From Anas platyrhynchos (lineage: Eukaryota > Chordata > Aves > Anseriformes > Anatidae): DNA of 64,000 nt. The DNA lies in assembly GCF_047663525.1 (NCBI RefSeq), contig NC_092587.1:45654501-45718500 (forward strand). The letters run 5' to 3'. The position numbers were made by a program, and so were the translations under genes. This document shows, piece by piece, positions 35,401 to 46,544 of this stretch. The notes beneath the pieces were generated by a model, which was given only the letters and a program-made list of their open reading frames with translations, did no database searches and was not told the DNA's origin. The first letter of the stretch is position 1, and each line of letters opens with the position of its first letter.

Positions 35401-38400
35401 TGTCAACAGAATGCTCTTTAATTCTCCATTTGTACAGCGTCATCTCTGGCAGCAACTAGTTATTTCTCCTCAGGAAAAGATAAGGAACAGCAGTTACCAA
35501 GTCTCAATAACACACTTGCACAGGGAAATAGAGGGCTTCTTATTCAATCATATAAAGTTTTCTGCTGCAGAAAAATTTAATTTTAAACTAAGTCCTCCTG
35601 GACTCTGGTATAATATTTACAAAGCTACTCGGCAGACAAAACAAACAACAGAAAGGAAGTTCTGCAGCAATAATTCAGGGATGCTGATAACTCAGCTTTG
35701 AGAACTCTACCTTTTAACCCTCATTAGTACACACCAGACTTGAATTTCCATGCCTATGTATGGTAACAGTCCTAAACGAAAAGACTAGGGACTACTTACC
35801 CCTCCCACTCCTTCCTCCCCAGCCACTAAACTCTACATTACTCAGCAAAAGGAATGTATCTGCTCTGAAAGCAGATCAATGCTGCATGGTGAAGAGTTGT
35901 TTCACCACAGCCTCTGGTGAAAAAGTAAAAATTCAGAACAAGAAGCAAATCAAGAAACCAAACTCAGATGCTCCCTGGTCTCAACCAGGTGAACCTGGAA
36001 ATGCAACTTTTGTCTCTGTCCCTGCTGACCTGACATGCAGTGCTAGACAGAATTGCTTCACTAGGACACTTGGGCACATTTTATTTAAATACGGCTGCTG
36101 TTCTTATAACAGCACACTAAGAAGTGTGCCCCCCCAAGTTCAAGATCCTACAGCTGCAGAAAGTCTGAGGTGCAGAAGAGCCCAGCAGGACTTCTCACTG
36201 AGGTGGGAATTAGTCACTCACACTGCAGATGAGCGCTATTTAAAAGCCCACTGAGGTGCTGATCTGTACTCTGGGTCACATTTGTACAACACATCGTCAT
36301 CAGGAGATACAACCATATAGGAAACATCAAATAGATCCTCTTTTGTCACCAGGTAGCACATAAACTTTACATTCTCTCACCTACCCAAGAATGCAGTCCC
36401 ACCTTCCACACTCTTCATCTTACTAAGCATCTGGACCTATTATTCTGCCCCTTTCCAACAGGGAAGGGATTGATACTGTATACTTATATCAGCTACAGAT
36501 ATTATGTATCAACTACACCACTAAGCACAGATGCTAGCTCTGTGTTTATGTGGCTACCTAATCAAAACAAAAAGTAAAAAAACATCTGATAGGCATCGCC
36601 TGTAAAGTTTCAAATAGGCCCTTCAGGTCCAAACGTCATTATACCTTCATCTAAGGAAGTAAGATATCTGACTGATTTTCTTCAGATCACCACTTTAAAG
36701 GTAAAAAAATATATATATATTTATATCACTTTCAGAAGAAATTCTTCCAGGGAGACATGAAAGGCATCAGTAACCAAAGTCAAAAAACTACATCTTCTGA
36801 GGTCTGAATAGCTCCTGTTTGGAAGCGATGTCAAAGTAATTTTTTTGGTACGTACTTTAAAACAATGCTCTTCCAGGGGCAAAAATGCTATTTTGTAGTT
36901 ATTTCTGCTTTGAGCTGTCTGTCTTGACATTCAGGTCACCATCAACTAGCACCATGAGCATCATCCAGATGCAGATGGTTCCCTCTGCAGCAAGGTGTCT
37001 CATACCAGCCACTGTCCTCACATACCAGTGTGCTAAATAGGAGGACAAATACCCCTTACCCCCCTCAAAAAAAAAAAAAAAAAAAACACTGAAGAATAAC
37101 AAACAAAAACTCCATATACATTAGTAGAAATCAGGAGAAGCTGGATACTCTGGACATCATCAGAAAGCACATTCCCCAAGAGCATTCTTTTAAAAGCCTT
37201 TTCCTCTCCTGGTAAACAGTATAGCTACAGTGAGCCCCCCTGCCACATACCCAAGAGGTGTTACATCTACAGAAGTGTCCATACTTAAAAAGACACTTTC
37301 AAATATTTCACAGGAAAAGTTATTTTAAGCAATGTATTTGGGATGACATTTTTTCCTGACTTTGATTTGGGGAGTTTTATGTATTTCACAGCACTTAAAG
37401 TCACCTTGTGCAAAGCAGAGTGCAGCACATGCAACAGAAGTTCTTACTGCATCACATTACATGTAAGGAAATGAGTTTCAGAGGAGATGCAAGATCTTAC
37501 TACATTACAGTAGTCTATTTGTGACATTCAGGTTCCAAAAAAATACACTAACTGCCTAAGGAGTTTATTGTTCCAAAGTGTGGTATCTTCAGGTCCTAAA
37601 AATACCATTTACAGAACAACTCCCCTTTAAGGTTTTATCTGCTCATACAGTCACGTTAATCACCTGTACATTCACTACTGTATCAGAACAAATTAGTCCT
37701 AAAACTCACATAAATATAAATGAAACAAGACCAGGCACTATGGGTGCATGAAACTTGCCGTCCTCCGATATATCATTAATACACTAAAGTTTTTATTCAT
37801 TTTGAGAAAGTTAACTGGGACGTAGTATTGATAAAGCTGTGCTGGAATGGCAGCGGATTTAAAAGATCCAAGTTGCAGCAGGAGAATGAAAGTGTTTTTA
37901 TTCTTAATCCCTGTTGATAAAGATCCAGAGCAACGTACACCTGAATGCATTAGCAAACACCCAGAGCTCAGAGAAGCTCTTTACAGTTTAACCCCTCCCC
38001 GCCGCGCCCCCTGGCGGCCTCCCCCCGCCCCATGCCGTGCCCGCCTCCCGTCGCCCCGCCCGGGCAACCCCTTGTGGCCCGCGGCTGGGTCCCTGCGGGC
38101 AGAGGGTGCAGAGGGCCGGGATGGCTGAGGGCAAGCCCTGGAAGGCAGGGGTGAGGTCTCCCGCCTGCATTGCTTCTCTCTGCTCAAAGCGCTCCTTTCC
38201 TTGTTCCAGGCACTGTTCTGGCCCCTCTCTCCCTCCGTGCATCAGGCATTCGCTCAGCCAACAGCGGTAGTGAGAATTCAGCGACAGATTTGTTATTAAA
38301 TGCTTGTGTTACGTTAAGGTATGCCCAAAGAAATACACAAAAAAAGCACAGTGAGAGAGAACCCTCCAACATGCAAATCCACCTAAGTGCTCTCTCACCG

Positions 38401-41046
38401 TTTTTACAAGTTCGTACTAGCCTCGACTGAATCACCTGGATGGGAGAGACTTTTGTAATCTTCAAATTGAGCAGTACTCCAACTTTCAGCAGTGATACAG
38501 GAAACGGTAGCCCACTGTTTTCTTAATCCCATAGGAGAAGAAGAAATATCTTTACAGTTTTGTCAAGTTGATTGCCTAAAGGTTTAAAACAGCCAGTTTA
38601 CGTTGTCCCCCTCCATATACACAAACAAATATTACAATTTCTAAGACCTTCAATAAAAAAACAGAACTAGTAAAGCATTGCAGCTTTGTTGGTCTCATCT
38701 CAGCCTAAAAATAATGCAGCTTGTCCTGTTGTATCAGTGCAAGTTATAGAGTACACTTCTATTTCCTTACGCATGCAGCGCAAACTGTTCGCTGGTCCTT
38801 TTAAGCGTGCACCTAACCAAAATACTGAAGACAAAACAACACAGTTATAAAGACAAGATAGAGGATGCTGAATCCGCCTTTGTTTCCAGGTCCTACAAAG
38901 ACACTTACAGGAAATATGGTATTCCTTTATCTATTCCATAATGCCTCATAGCTTCAATATCCTCCCTTTGCCCCATGCTCTTTCAGAAGCCTAAGTGCTT
39001 TCCCTCCTGTCCCCTCTTAGTCTTATCAAAATATTTCACTTCGTTTCCATAACAGAATCCCACTCCCTTGGATGTCAGGCTTCAGACAGGACACAGAACA
39101 CCCAAATCCAAACAAATGCCACTAGCATAGTCAGTGAAGTTTTGGAACACGACGATACTCTGCTCTGAAATTAACACACAGCACTAGCAGAAACAGCGCA
39201 GCACCTTACAGCAGTTATTAACAGAAGTGTAGTGGTAACACCCGTTCTGCAAACAGAGAAGTCACCCACAACTGTTTAAGCTCAAGCAGAGGAAAAGGAG
39301 GTTAAAAAACATCTTGGAACTTTAGTAGTTAAGACTTTTGTTTTTCAGGTTTGCGCCCCTCAGTACAAGAAAGACATTGAGGCCCTGGAACATGTCCAGA
39401 GCAGGTCTGCGAGGCTGGTGAAGGGCCTGGAACACACAAGTCCTATGGGGAGCAGCCGAGGGAACTTGGGTTGTTTAGTCTGGAGAAGAGGAGGCTCATG
39501 GAAGACCTCACTGCTCTCTACAACTACCCAGAAGGAAGGTGTGGGTAGCTGGGGGTCGGCCTGTTCTTGCAGATAACCAGTGACAGGACTAAAAGGAATG
39601 GCCTCAAGTTGCACCAGGGGATATTTAGGTTGGAAATGAGGAGATGTTTCTTCTCAGAAAGAGCAGTCAGACATTGGAACAGGTTGCCCAGGGAAGCGAT
39701 TGCATCACCATCCCTGGGAGTGTTCAAGGAAAGGCTGGATATGGCGCTTAGGGACGTGGTTTAGTGGGTGACATTGGTGGTAGGGGGACGCTTGGACCAG
39801 ATAATCTTGGAGGTCTTTTCCAACCTTAATGATTCTATCTACCTAATGATTCTATTCTCTTCTCCTACAGGCTGTGAAACATGCCAGATTCAAACAGCCT
39901 ACTAGACTTGAAAACACCTGGAACATGCTACAGGCAGGCTACTGTAAGTTACATTAATGTCTAGTTCAATATAAAGTTACTCCAGTGAACATTAGTCAAG
40001 TGTTTGAATTGAGCAGATGTTAGGAAAAAGAGATAAGTAGTTTAGTTAGAAATCTTGTTTTAGTTGCAATTTCCAGTTTCTTAACTCACCAACCATTGTT
40101 TTCTTCCCCCCCCTTTAAAAAACTTGAAGTATGAAACATCTTTTAAAGAGCCTGTTTCCTCTGCTCCTGCTTTACAAATGGCCTTTTAAAGATAGTATTT
40201 CAGAGAATTAAACACTTGTAGCGTTACACAAATCTTAACTCCAGTAGCTGGCAATCACTGTACAAACCTTTGCGTGAGAGCAGACAGCGCGCTCTCCTTT
40301 AAATTACGAATAAAAAAAGCTTTCTTAGTGCATGCAAACTCACAGCGTACTTGTGAAAATATAAAAGGGAAAACATGTTTCCCTAGAGGGAAAGATTTTA
40401 AGAGGCTCCCATCTTTTCCCTTACATGTATGCGATATTAAAAGCGAGGTCTCGGGAAAGCGTGCAGCGGCTGGCGGGCAGCACGCCGAGCAGCGGCACTG
40501 CTACAAAGCAATGTGCTGGGGCGCACCGGAGAGGCAGCCCCGGTGAGCGGGCGCCCTCCCCACAACCCCAACACGCCGCTCCTCCGCAGCCTCCCCCTTC
40601 CACGTGGGGCCGCTCGCACACCCGCCGCTGCCTCGGGGCTCCCCCGGGGGGCCGGGGCCGCCCCACACGGCCCGGGGAGGGCCGAGCCGGCCCCGCTTCT
40701 CCCCTCTCAGCCCCGGAGAGCGGCCCCGCGCCTCCAGCGGCCGCCGGGGGAGCGGCGGGCGGGCCCCGTGCGGCCGTGAGGCGCGGCGCGGCGCGGCACT
40801 CACCCTGCCGGCGGCGGCGGCCCCGCGGCCCCGGGGTCCGAGCGGCGTGGGCTCCCGCTCCTCGTCGCTGGAGAAGTCGGGCTGCGCGGCGGCGGGCGGG
40901 TTGCGGGCGGTGAGGTGCTGCAGGTAGAGCTGCACGTAGACGTCCTTGCGCTGCTCGCCGCCCGGCAGGCTCACGTTGTTGGCGATCAGCTCGCTCTTCA
41001 GCTTCTCCTTGGTCAGCACCGACGGGTCGGCCAGGAACTCGGGCAT
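20174..41046 (-). CDS. TMPO: TMPO / lamina-associated polypeptide 2 beta (spliced gene)
   Basis: Inner nuclear membrane protein that binds lamins, BAF and chromatin. Coding exons in order: 41046-40804, 32120-31994, 30359-30201, 28727-28630, 24078-23959, 23860-23765, 23213-23103, 21815-21721, 20459-20174. All are GT-AG and phases join, giving 444 residues (human beta 454). Residues 1-50 are the LEM-like DNA-binding domain ([20 protein letters not shown]). The LEM domain at about 96-140 ([13 protein letters not shown] and [10 protein letters not shown]) binds BAF. A lamin-binding and GCL-type region follows. A single transmembrane helix lies near 402-420 ([18 protein letters not shown]), with a short lumenal tail, so this is a type II, tail-inserted protein. 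No alpha-type exon is present. The start is the family's MPEF; the frame is open further upstream but in CpG-island 5' UTR. Confidence 0.96.
21721..21815 (-). CDS. TMPO: TMPO exon 8
   Basis: 95 bases between CCTAG and GTATTG. It encodes [20 protein letters not shown], then [11 protein letters not shown]. It matches the human lamin B-binding segment [20 protein letters not shown]. Confidence 0.95.
23103..23213 (-). CDS. TMPO: TMPO exon 7 (phase-0 cassette)
   Basis: 111 bases, 37 codons, between GGCAG and GTAAAT. It encodes [20 protein letters not shown], then [17 protein letters not shown]. Symmetric phase 0, so it can be skipped without a frameshift. Confidence 0.94.
23765..23860 (-). CDS. 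TMPO: TMPO exon 6 (phase-0 cassette)
   Basis: 96 bases, 32 codons, between AACAG and GTAAAT. It encodes [20 protein letters not shown], then [12 protein letters not shown]; the human counterpart holds VISESTPIAETIMASSNESL. It is the least conserved of the cassettes. Confidence 0.9.
23959..24078 (-). CDS. TMPO: TMPO exon 5 (phase-0 cassette)
   Basis: 120 bases, 40 codons, between AATAG and GTGATG. It encodes [20 protein letters not shown], then [20 protein letters not shown]. Ser/Thr/Arg-rich, with a basic SRRTPRKR end. Confidence 0.93.
25271..25284 (+). promoter_or_regulatory. CTCF-like motif in TMPO intron 4
   Basis: CCAGCAGAGGGAGC fits the CTCF core CCASYAGRKGGC at all but one position (A for the last C). 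Occupancy is unknown. Confidence 0.35.
27525..27557. repeat. Perfect inverted repeat, 14-bp arms, 5-base loop
   Basis: CACAGCTGTGAGCT (27525-27538) and AGCTCACAGCTGTG (27544-27557) are exact reverse complements around TGGGT. Each arm also holds CACAGCTGTG, itself a palindrome with an E-box CAGCTG. Confidence 0.9.
28630..28727 (-). CDS. TMPO: TMPO exon 4
   Basis: 98 bases between TACAG and GTATGC. It encodes [20 protein letters not shown], then [13 protein letters not shown], matching human [20 protein letters not shown]. It ends in phase 0, the common donor for the skippable exons 5-7. Confidence 0.95.
28728..30200 (-). other. TMPO: TMPO intron 3: no LAP2-alpha exon
   Basis: 1473 bases between exons 3 and 4. 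In mammals the large LAP2-alpha exon (about 500 codons) lies here. This interval holds only short ORFs and is AT-rich with A-runs, so an alpha exon is absent. Confidence 0.8.
30201..30359 (-). CDS. TMPO: TMPO exon 3 (end of LEM domain)
   Basis: 159 bases between TACAG and GTAAGA. It encodes [17 protein letters not shown], then [20 protein letters not shown], then [15 protein letters not shown]. It closes the LEM domain and adds the conserved acidic, serine-rich linker with likely phosphosites. Confidence 0.95.
30360..31993 (-). other. TMPO: TMPO intron 2
   Basis: About 1.6 kb of unique AT-rich sequence. No exon, RNA gene or recognisable transposon was seen. Confidence 0.65.
31994..32120 (-). 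CDS. TMPO: TMPO exon 2 (LEM domain)
   Basis: 127 bases between TGCAG and GTAGGT. It encodes [14 protein letters not shown], then [20 protein letters not shown] and GINPGPIV, the first helix and core of the LEM domain. Confidence 0.95.
32395..32431. repeat. Imperfect hairpin of GGAGAGA/TCTCTCC type
   Basis: AGTTTCTCTCC (32401-32411) is mirrored by GGAGAGAGAAACT, with one extra AG in the right arm and a 7-base loop. GGAGAGA also precedes the left arm, so two alternative foldings exist. Confidence 0.6.
32724..32867. repeat. AT-rich microsatellite flanked by duplicated TTCTTGCTATA units
   Basis: A CTCTATTCTTGCTATAT-type unit occurs on both sides (about 32724-32760 and 32831-32867) of a TATATA/TGTGTA tract. 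This looks like a local duplication with AT expansion between the copies. Confidence 0.7.
37985..38190. other. GC-rich island within TMPO intron 1
   Basis: About 200 bases of strongly GC-rich, CpG-containing DNA inside an AT-rich intron, with sharp edges. It contains the CTCF-like site at 38004. It could be a regulatory element or a minor promoter. Confidence 0.6.
38004..38018 (-). promoter_or_regulatory. Strong CTCF-like motif in GC-rich intron patch
   Basis: GCGCCCCCTGGCGGC on plus differs by one base from the reverse of the CTCF consensus (GCGCCCCCTGGTGGC). The motif therefore points to the minus strand. Confidence 0.55.
39352..39858 (+). mobile_element. CR1 LINE, 5'-truncated, with 3' end
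   Basis: About 500 bases, antisense to TMPO in intron 1. It begins in the ORF2 C-terminal part ([20 protein letters not shown]) and goes on through [20 protein letters not shown] and [19 protein letters not shown], then the 3' UTR. It ends in TTTTCCAACCTTAATGATTC and the ATTCTAT-type terminal repeat. Typical truncated avian CR1, with a partial extra repeat unit at the end. Confidence 0.9.
40804..41046 (-). CDS. TMPO: TMPO exon 1 coding part (LEM-like domain)
   Basis: 243 bases, 81 codons, ending with donor GTGAGT after AGG. It encodes [40 protein letters not shown] and YLQHLTARN, the LEM-like DNA-binding fold. A Pro/Ala/Gly linker with [14 protein letters not shown] follows. The linker is shorter than in human, which explains part of the overall length difference. 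Confidence 0.95.
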
Positions 41047-41420
41047 CGCCGCCGCCGCCGCCCCGCCGGGAGAGGCGGCAACAAAGCGCGGCGAGGGGGG
41101 GACGCGCCTGCCCCGCGCCAGGAGCGCAGCTCGGCGGCGGGCGCTTCGCCCAGCCCGCAATAAGCCGCGCCCCGATTGGCGGGGAGGGGGACGAAGCGGC
41201 TCCACGATTGGCCGCCGGGCGGGAACGGCGAGAGGCGCGCGCGGGCTCGGGCCGCGTTGGTGCCTTGCGCGAGGGCTGGCAGCGCAGTTTAAATTCGGCT
41301 CGGGCGGGAGCGGCGCGGGGCGGCGCCGCCATCTCCCCTCCCGCCGCCATCTCCCCGCGCCCTCCCTCACGGGCGGCGTCTCCCCGCCGCCCCCCCGCTA
41401 TCGTGCCTCTGTTGCGCCTG
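41047..41420 (-). promoter_or_regulatory. TMPO: TMPO CpG-island promoter
   Basis: CpG island (about 40430-41600) around the start codon. Two CCAAT boxes lie at 41175-41179 and 41207-41211 (CCAAT on minus), 32 bases apart, the spacing known for NF-Y pairs in G2/M promoters. TTGGCGGGGA, an E2F-like sequence, overlaps the proximal one. Two GCCGCCATCT (YY1-type) copies at 41325-41334 and 41343-41352 face the plus strand. No TATA box. The TSS is probably near 41080-41130. Confidence 0.7.
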
Positions 41421-43119
41421 TCGCGATAGTAGGGGGTTTAGGGGGAGCCCACGACATCCCACGACGTGTGCCGCCGGCTCCGGCCGCGGCAGGGCTCCGC
41501 ACACGCCACAAGCCCTCCCCTGAGGCGCTGCCGAGGCGCCCGGCTCCCCGCAGCGCCTCATCGGGAGCCCGCGCGGGAAGCGAATTTGGCAGGGCGGCTG
41601 CCGCAGAGCTTGCGTGTTAAAAACTGTAACCAAACAAAAACCCGATTCGAGGGGTTTCTGCCCTACTGCAAATCTGGAAAGGCTTGCCGGTTGTTTTTTT
41701 TTGCTTGTTTGTTTTCAAGCTGACTTCAAAAATTTCACAGGAGTCTGGCCAGCTGTGGGGAAGGGCGCACTTTCTGAGTGCAGAGCCTTCAGAACAAGCA
41801 TGCTGCATTTTTGTTTACATACTGCCTGCTGGGAACGCACACCGCCGTGAATTCGCTCGTATTTGATGATGGGAACTGCTTAATATTTGCATCTGGTTAC
41901 GCACGCCACACTTTGGAGAACTGTATTGCAGTATCAGAGGTGAACGTAATTGAAACGTGAATGTTTCAATTTGTCCATCAACCCTGCATGTGAAACAAGA
42001 TAGTGTTTGCACACGCTCCTTTTGAAGTCCCTGAAAGACTTTTAGGTTACTGACAGAAAGGAATTCCCCTGGTGTGGTTTGTTCTGTCACTAAATATGAT
42101 GGCTGTCATTCTGGTTTGCCCAGCCATTGCCATGGTGTGAGCTGTCGTACAGCAGTTTCAGTGCTGAGGGTTATCTGCAGAAGGGAACCTTCATGTAAAG
42201 CTGGAGCCTACCCACAACAAGTCTGACACTTTCTACTCAGGAACTGGTGTGGTGTAACAACGTCATACAAGGGAGAAGCTTAGTTTGCAGAATTTAATTT
42301 ACCTTAGTGCAAGTAACGATATGAGGTGGCTGGCCGTCATCCGCAGTTCATTATAATGTATCTAAAAGTATTCATTTCTTCGTGTCATGTATTTTATCTG
42401 TTCAGTGAGACAATGAGGCTGAACTGCGGGTGGAAGTTTTCCTCCCATGGAAGGAAATACAGTGTGAAGTAATAAGTACTAAGTATGAAGTATCAGCACA
42501 AAGTTACACTCCCAGTTCTGATTTCTTAGTAACAAATGGATGGGTTTACTGGCTTTATGTTGGACATGTATTTTTTGTCTGTCTGCTGTCAGGCAAAGCT
42601 GTCTTGGAAGCATAAAGACAGCAGAAACTCAGCATCATGTGCATTGGCTAGCTTCAAAATCCAATAGAGTGGTTGTGGAACCACAGTCTCAAATTAATCT
42701 TACTTATAGTTCTTATCTATGTTCCATTCATGTTTTAAAAGATATTTCCTCAACCACAGACATACACATTATCTGTCATGAAAGATTTTATTGGTTGTGT
42801 TTTTACATGGCTTGGACACTGGACTCTTTTTTTTTTTGCCTTATCTTCAGGTGCTTCCAAAGTGACAAAAGCTAAAGCATCCTACAATCCTTTGTATCAC
42901 CCAATTTCAGAGCAGTAGACTTCTCTTTGAAGAAATAAAAGCAAGCAAACAAACAAACAACAACAACACAACCTTGGCACAAAACTGTCCTCTATTCCCT
43001 AGCTCTACACTTTTCATTTTGTTCCCTGGGAATAGGCATTCTCCAGGCAAGGTAAAGATACAGAAGATAACGTGAGAGAGCCAACATGTGCACATGCATA
43101 ATGATTAGCACTGGAAAAT

Positions 43120-43245
43120 CTTTACTGTGAGGGTGCCAGCACTCAAACAGACTGCGTAGAGAAGTTGTGGAGTCTCCTTCTCTGGAGATATTCAACCCCT
43201 CCCTGGATGTGGTGCTGGGCAGCCTGCTCTAGGGGACCCTGCTCC
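43120..43245 (+). mobile_element. CR1 LINE fragment
   Basis: About 125 bases matching the CR1 3' region: GTAGAGAAGTTGTGGAGTCT, CTTCTCTGGAGATATTCAAC and CCTCCCTGGATGTGGTGCTG. The terminal repeat is absent. Confidence 0.75.
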
Positions 43246-46200
43246 AGTCTGTGTCTGTAACCTGCAGACCTGCAACTAGCACCACAATTAGACCTTAATA
43301 CAGCCGAGGATCTGTGCCTTTATTGTTTGATTTCTTTGAAGGAAAGAAAACTTATATTATGAAGCAAAGTGCAGTGCTCAAAGGAAATAAGTTCATTATG
43401 AATCAGCTCAAAAGATCTTTCTAATATTTTACAGGAAATTTAAAAAACAAAAAAAAAACACAAAATGGTTCATATGCCTGTTATATGATTTGCGTCAGGT
43501 TGGAGTAAAACTCTTCTTTTGCCACGCCTTGTGAGAAACATTTCAGTACTTAAATGATTATTGCTAACAGCAAGTTCCGCTTTTCAAAGACCAGACTTCT
43601 ACCTGAGAAACAGGTCGTCACGTTTTACTTCTTGTCAGTATAAGTGGTGACAAAAAGGTTTAGGCAAAAAGTGAAAATGGTGTAAGATTATAGCCATTTT
43701 CATTGGCTGAAAAAGAGTGTAAGCTTGCCTAAAAATGTGAAATATGCTGAAAGTAGAAGCCAAAAATCCTTCCTTTGTAGAACCCTCCCAAGTGTCTGGA
43801 ATTTGTTAGCTTTCCTGACTGTGAGGAAAAGATTTTCTGTCATACAGTCATCTTTGATATGAGAAGACTGAATGCCTCTTAATTATTTCAGATTTCTAGC
43901 TTAGAGTTTCCCGATGTTTATGGTACTTAACTTCTAATGCCACCCATAAAAACGAGGTATGTAGTTCATGTTGCACTACACTGACAAAATATGTTATCTC
44001 TATCTGTGTGTTCAAAAAATTATCCTAAATTCAATGGAATTTTTTGATAACATTTAATCCATAGTAAAATATGCATGTATCATTTGCATTCATGTTCAAT
44101 ATTTGCCTTGAAATACATATTAAAATTGTGAAAACTGTAAATCCATTCATGGCAAAGACATTTAAGGAAGTGCTACAGATATGCCCTTGTCTTAGACTGC
44201 ATTGATATGGAAATCTTCTTATTTAAATGAAATGTAAAAAACCTATATGAAACATTAATTCAGTCTTGCTGTACAGTGAGTTTGACAATGAAAATAATAC
44301 TCCCTCTTAGAAAGGCAACAGAAACTGGAAAGCATTGCTATAAATAAAATAAGCAGTTGCCCAATGGTTATGGTATAGTGTAACTATACCTTCTAGAATC
44401 ACTTGTTGCTTGTCCATCTTCTTGGCTAATTTAGAAAAATAATGTGGCTTTCTATGAGCACTAGCTTTCTTATCAGAAATGTCTTTTTAGGCATAATTCA
44501 AGTAGAAACGGCAAAGCAGGAAGAAAAAAAGCATGCCTTACTGAAAGTTACATCTCCTGCTGAATTTACCAGAGGACATGGTTTTACCAGGGGACCAAGC
44601 TGGGCTCCTGCACCCCAGTGGGAACACTCTTGGTTGCCTGACTGGGTAGGCAGGCAGGTGGCTGCCCTTGTTCTGAATGCAGGGGTGTCCAGCTTGGTGG
44701 GAAGCTGGTATGCCTCTGTTTGCAGACAGGGAAAGAAAAGTGCACAACTGGATGGTCTAGCTGGTTTAAAACTTCTTATTACTGGTGTGATGGATTTGGG
44801 CCTGAATAACTGAGGACTGGAAACAGAACTATCAGTTTCTACTTAAGTACACTGACAGTTAGAAATGAAGTGAAAAGAACAGTTCACAGGAGAGTGCCCT
44901 GCACTGAATCATTTCCAAACAAGATGTATGTGGTACGTATTCTTATCATATATGGACAAAGATAAAGCAGAAGCTATATTTACCATATATGAGCTATTAC
45001 TTCAGCCCCCGGATTTTTTAACCTTATGAGAATTTAAGTAAGTGTCTGTATTTAATTTGTAATAATTTTGTAAGAAAAACAAAACAAAACAAAAAAAAAA
45101 CAACACTTTTTAGGAGATGAGGCAGGTTACAAAATGCAGTATTCAAAAGGTAAGAGGGACAAAAGCACAGAAGCACATGTATTATAGAAACAAATACCCA
45201 CCAGACTACTTGAGTGCCTCAGAATTAATGGAGCCAACTTGATAGTACATCTATGGGACTGAAGAGAATTGTTATCTCTGTTTTACCAATAAGGAATTGA
45301 GAGGGAGAAAATATGGTCACAAGATCTCTGACATTTTAAGGTTTGAAGATAGCATTAATTTTTTCACTTAATTTTGAATTAAATTACTTTGATTTTGGGA
45401 GAATAGGATCGCTCTCCAAAGAACAACTGACAGAAAATTAAACCTAATCATTGGTTGTTGTGTGTTGCTGTTGAAAGGGAGACAATTACGCTTTTCATCC
45501 CGTCCCAGGCCACGCGCTGCTGACGCTTGCCTTGTGTCAGGTCTCGTAGCTGTGCCGCCAGGCCCCCACACTGAGCCAGCAGCTGTTGCTGCACAATTGC
45601 AAGACGTGATGCAAGTGGCATGGGGGAAACGGGCAGACAGGGATGGTGAGGGGAAGGCGAGACTGACCTCTGTGTGACAGCCTGCCCTCACATCAGATGC
45701 AGGGTGAAACCACACCCTGAGCAGGGCGATGCTATTAATAGGTCTTCTGTATTGGCATCAGATGAACTCCGCACCGCAAGCCCGGGGTGTCATCTGGCAG
45801 CAATCTGGAATGCTTGGAGCAGCGCACCTGCTTTGGCAGCAGAACAGGAATGCAAGCAGATTGCCACTACTTCTTACATCCACCTCTCCAATGGGTGCTA
45901 AAGCAGAGACATAAGACATTTTGTAGGACCAGTGAAGCATGTAACAGACTATGCATCCAGCCTAGTTTTCCTCACCTTACTTTTCTGCTGGGGATCTCTG
46001 TATCTTAGCAAGTTTATGAAGAACCTGCGTATTCTTTTCATCGTAGGATATACTGTTTATTTTAATTGGATGTAATTCTGTAATTTAATCTATTATCATT
46101 TAACTGATTCAGGCTTTTCTAAATAATTTGTCAGCATTTAACATTGTTAGCACTGCAAGGGAAGGAACCCAGGCCACTACAGGAAAAGAACAAGTCCGAA

Positions 46201-46544
46201 AGTAATCAAGTAAGTCAGATGTTTTCCTATTGGGGAATTCATCATATAACTCTGAGAAACTTTGCAACTGCAAGATCTTAAGTGGGTATCTTCAGAAACT
46301 TGTAAAGCTGAAAGTACCTTCTAGGAAAAGGGTAAATAAAGTGCTCTTATTGACTCTTATGACTAAGCTGATCTCATCTTTCATTTCTGGAGAAAAAAAA
46401 TGTTAGGAATATTAAAATAATTTGTAAGCATTTAGAAGATAAGGTCAAGACTAAATGTGTGCCAAGAAGTAATCACATCAAGCCACTTTTATTCTGTGAT
46501 GAAGCAAAGGGCTTTGTAAACAGAGTAGAAGGAACAGGAATTAT

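Larger units (their letters stand above)
32121..40803 (-). other. TMPO: TMPO intron 1
   Basis: 8.7 kb. It holds a hairpin at 32395-32431, an AT-rich duplicated patch at 32724-32867, an A-run near 37068-37086, a GC-rich island at 37985-38190 and a CR1 LINE at 39352-39858. No further coding exon was recognised. Confidence 0.7.

Noticed and set aside
35760-36254. 164-codon plus ORF in TMPO intron 1
   Set aside because: Antisense to TMPO, no recognisable domain, ordinary composition, no splice or promoter support. Probably chance, though the longest ORF outside GC-rich islands.
40421-41350. 309-codon minus ORF over TMPO exon 1
   Set aside because: A GC-driven frame beside the true LAP2 frame. 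Only the MPEF frame matches a known protein and ends at a proper donor.
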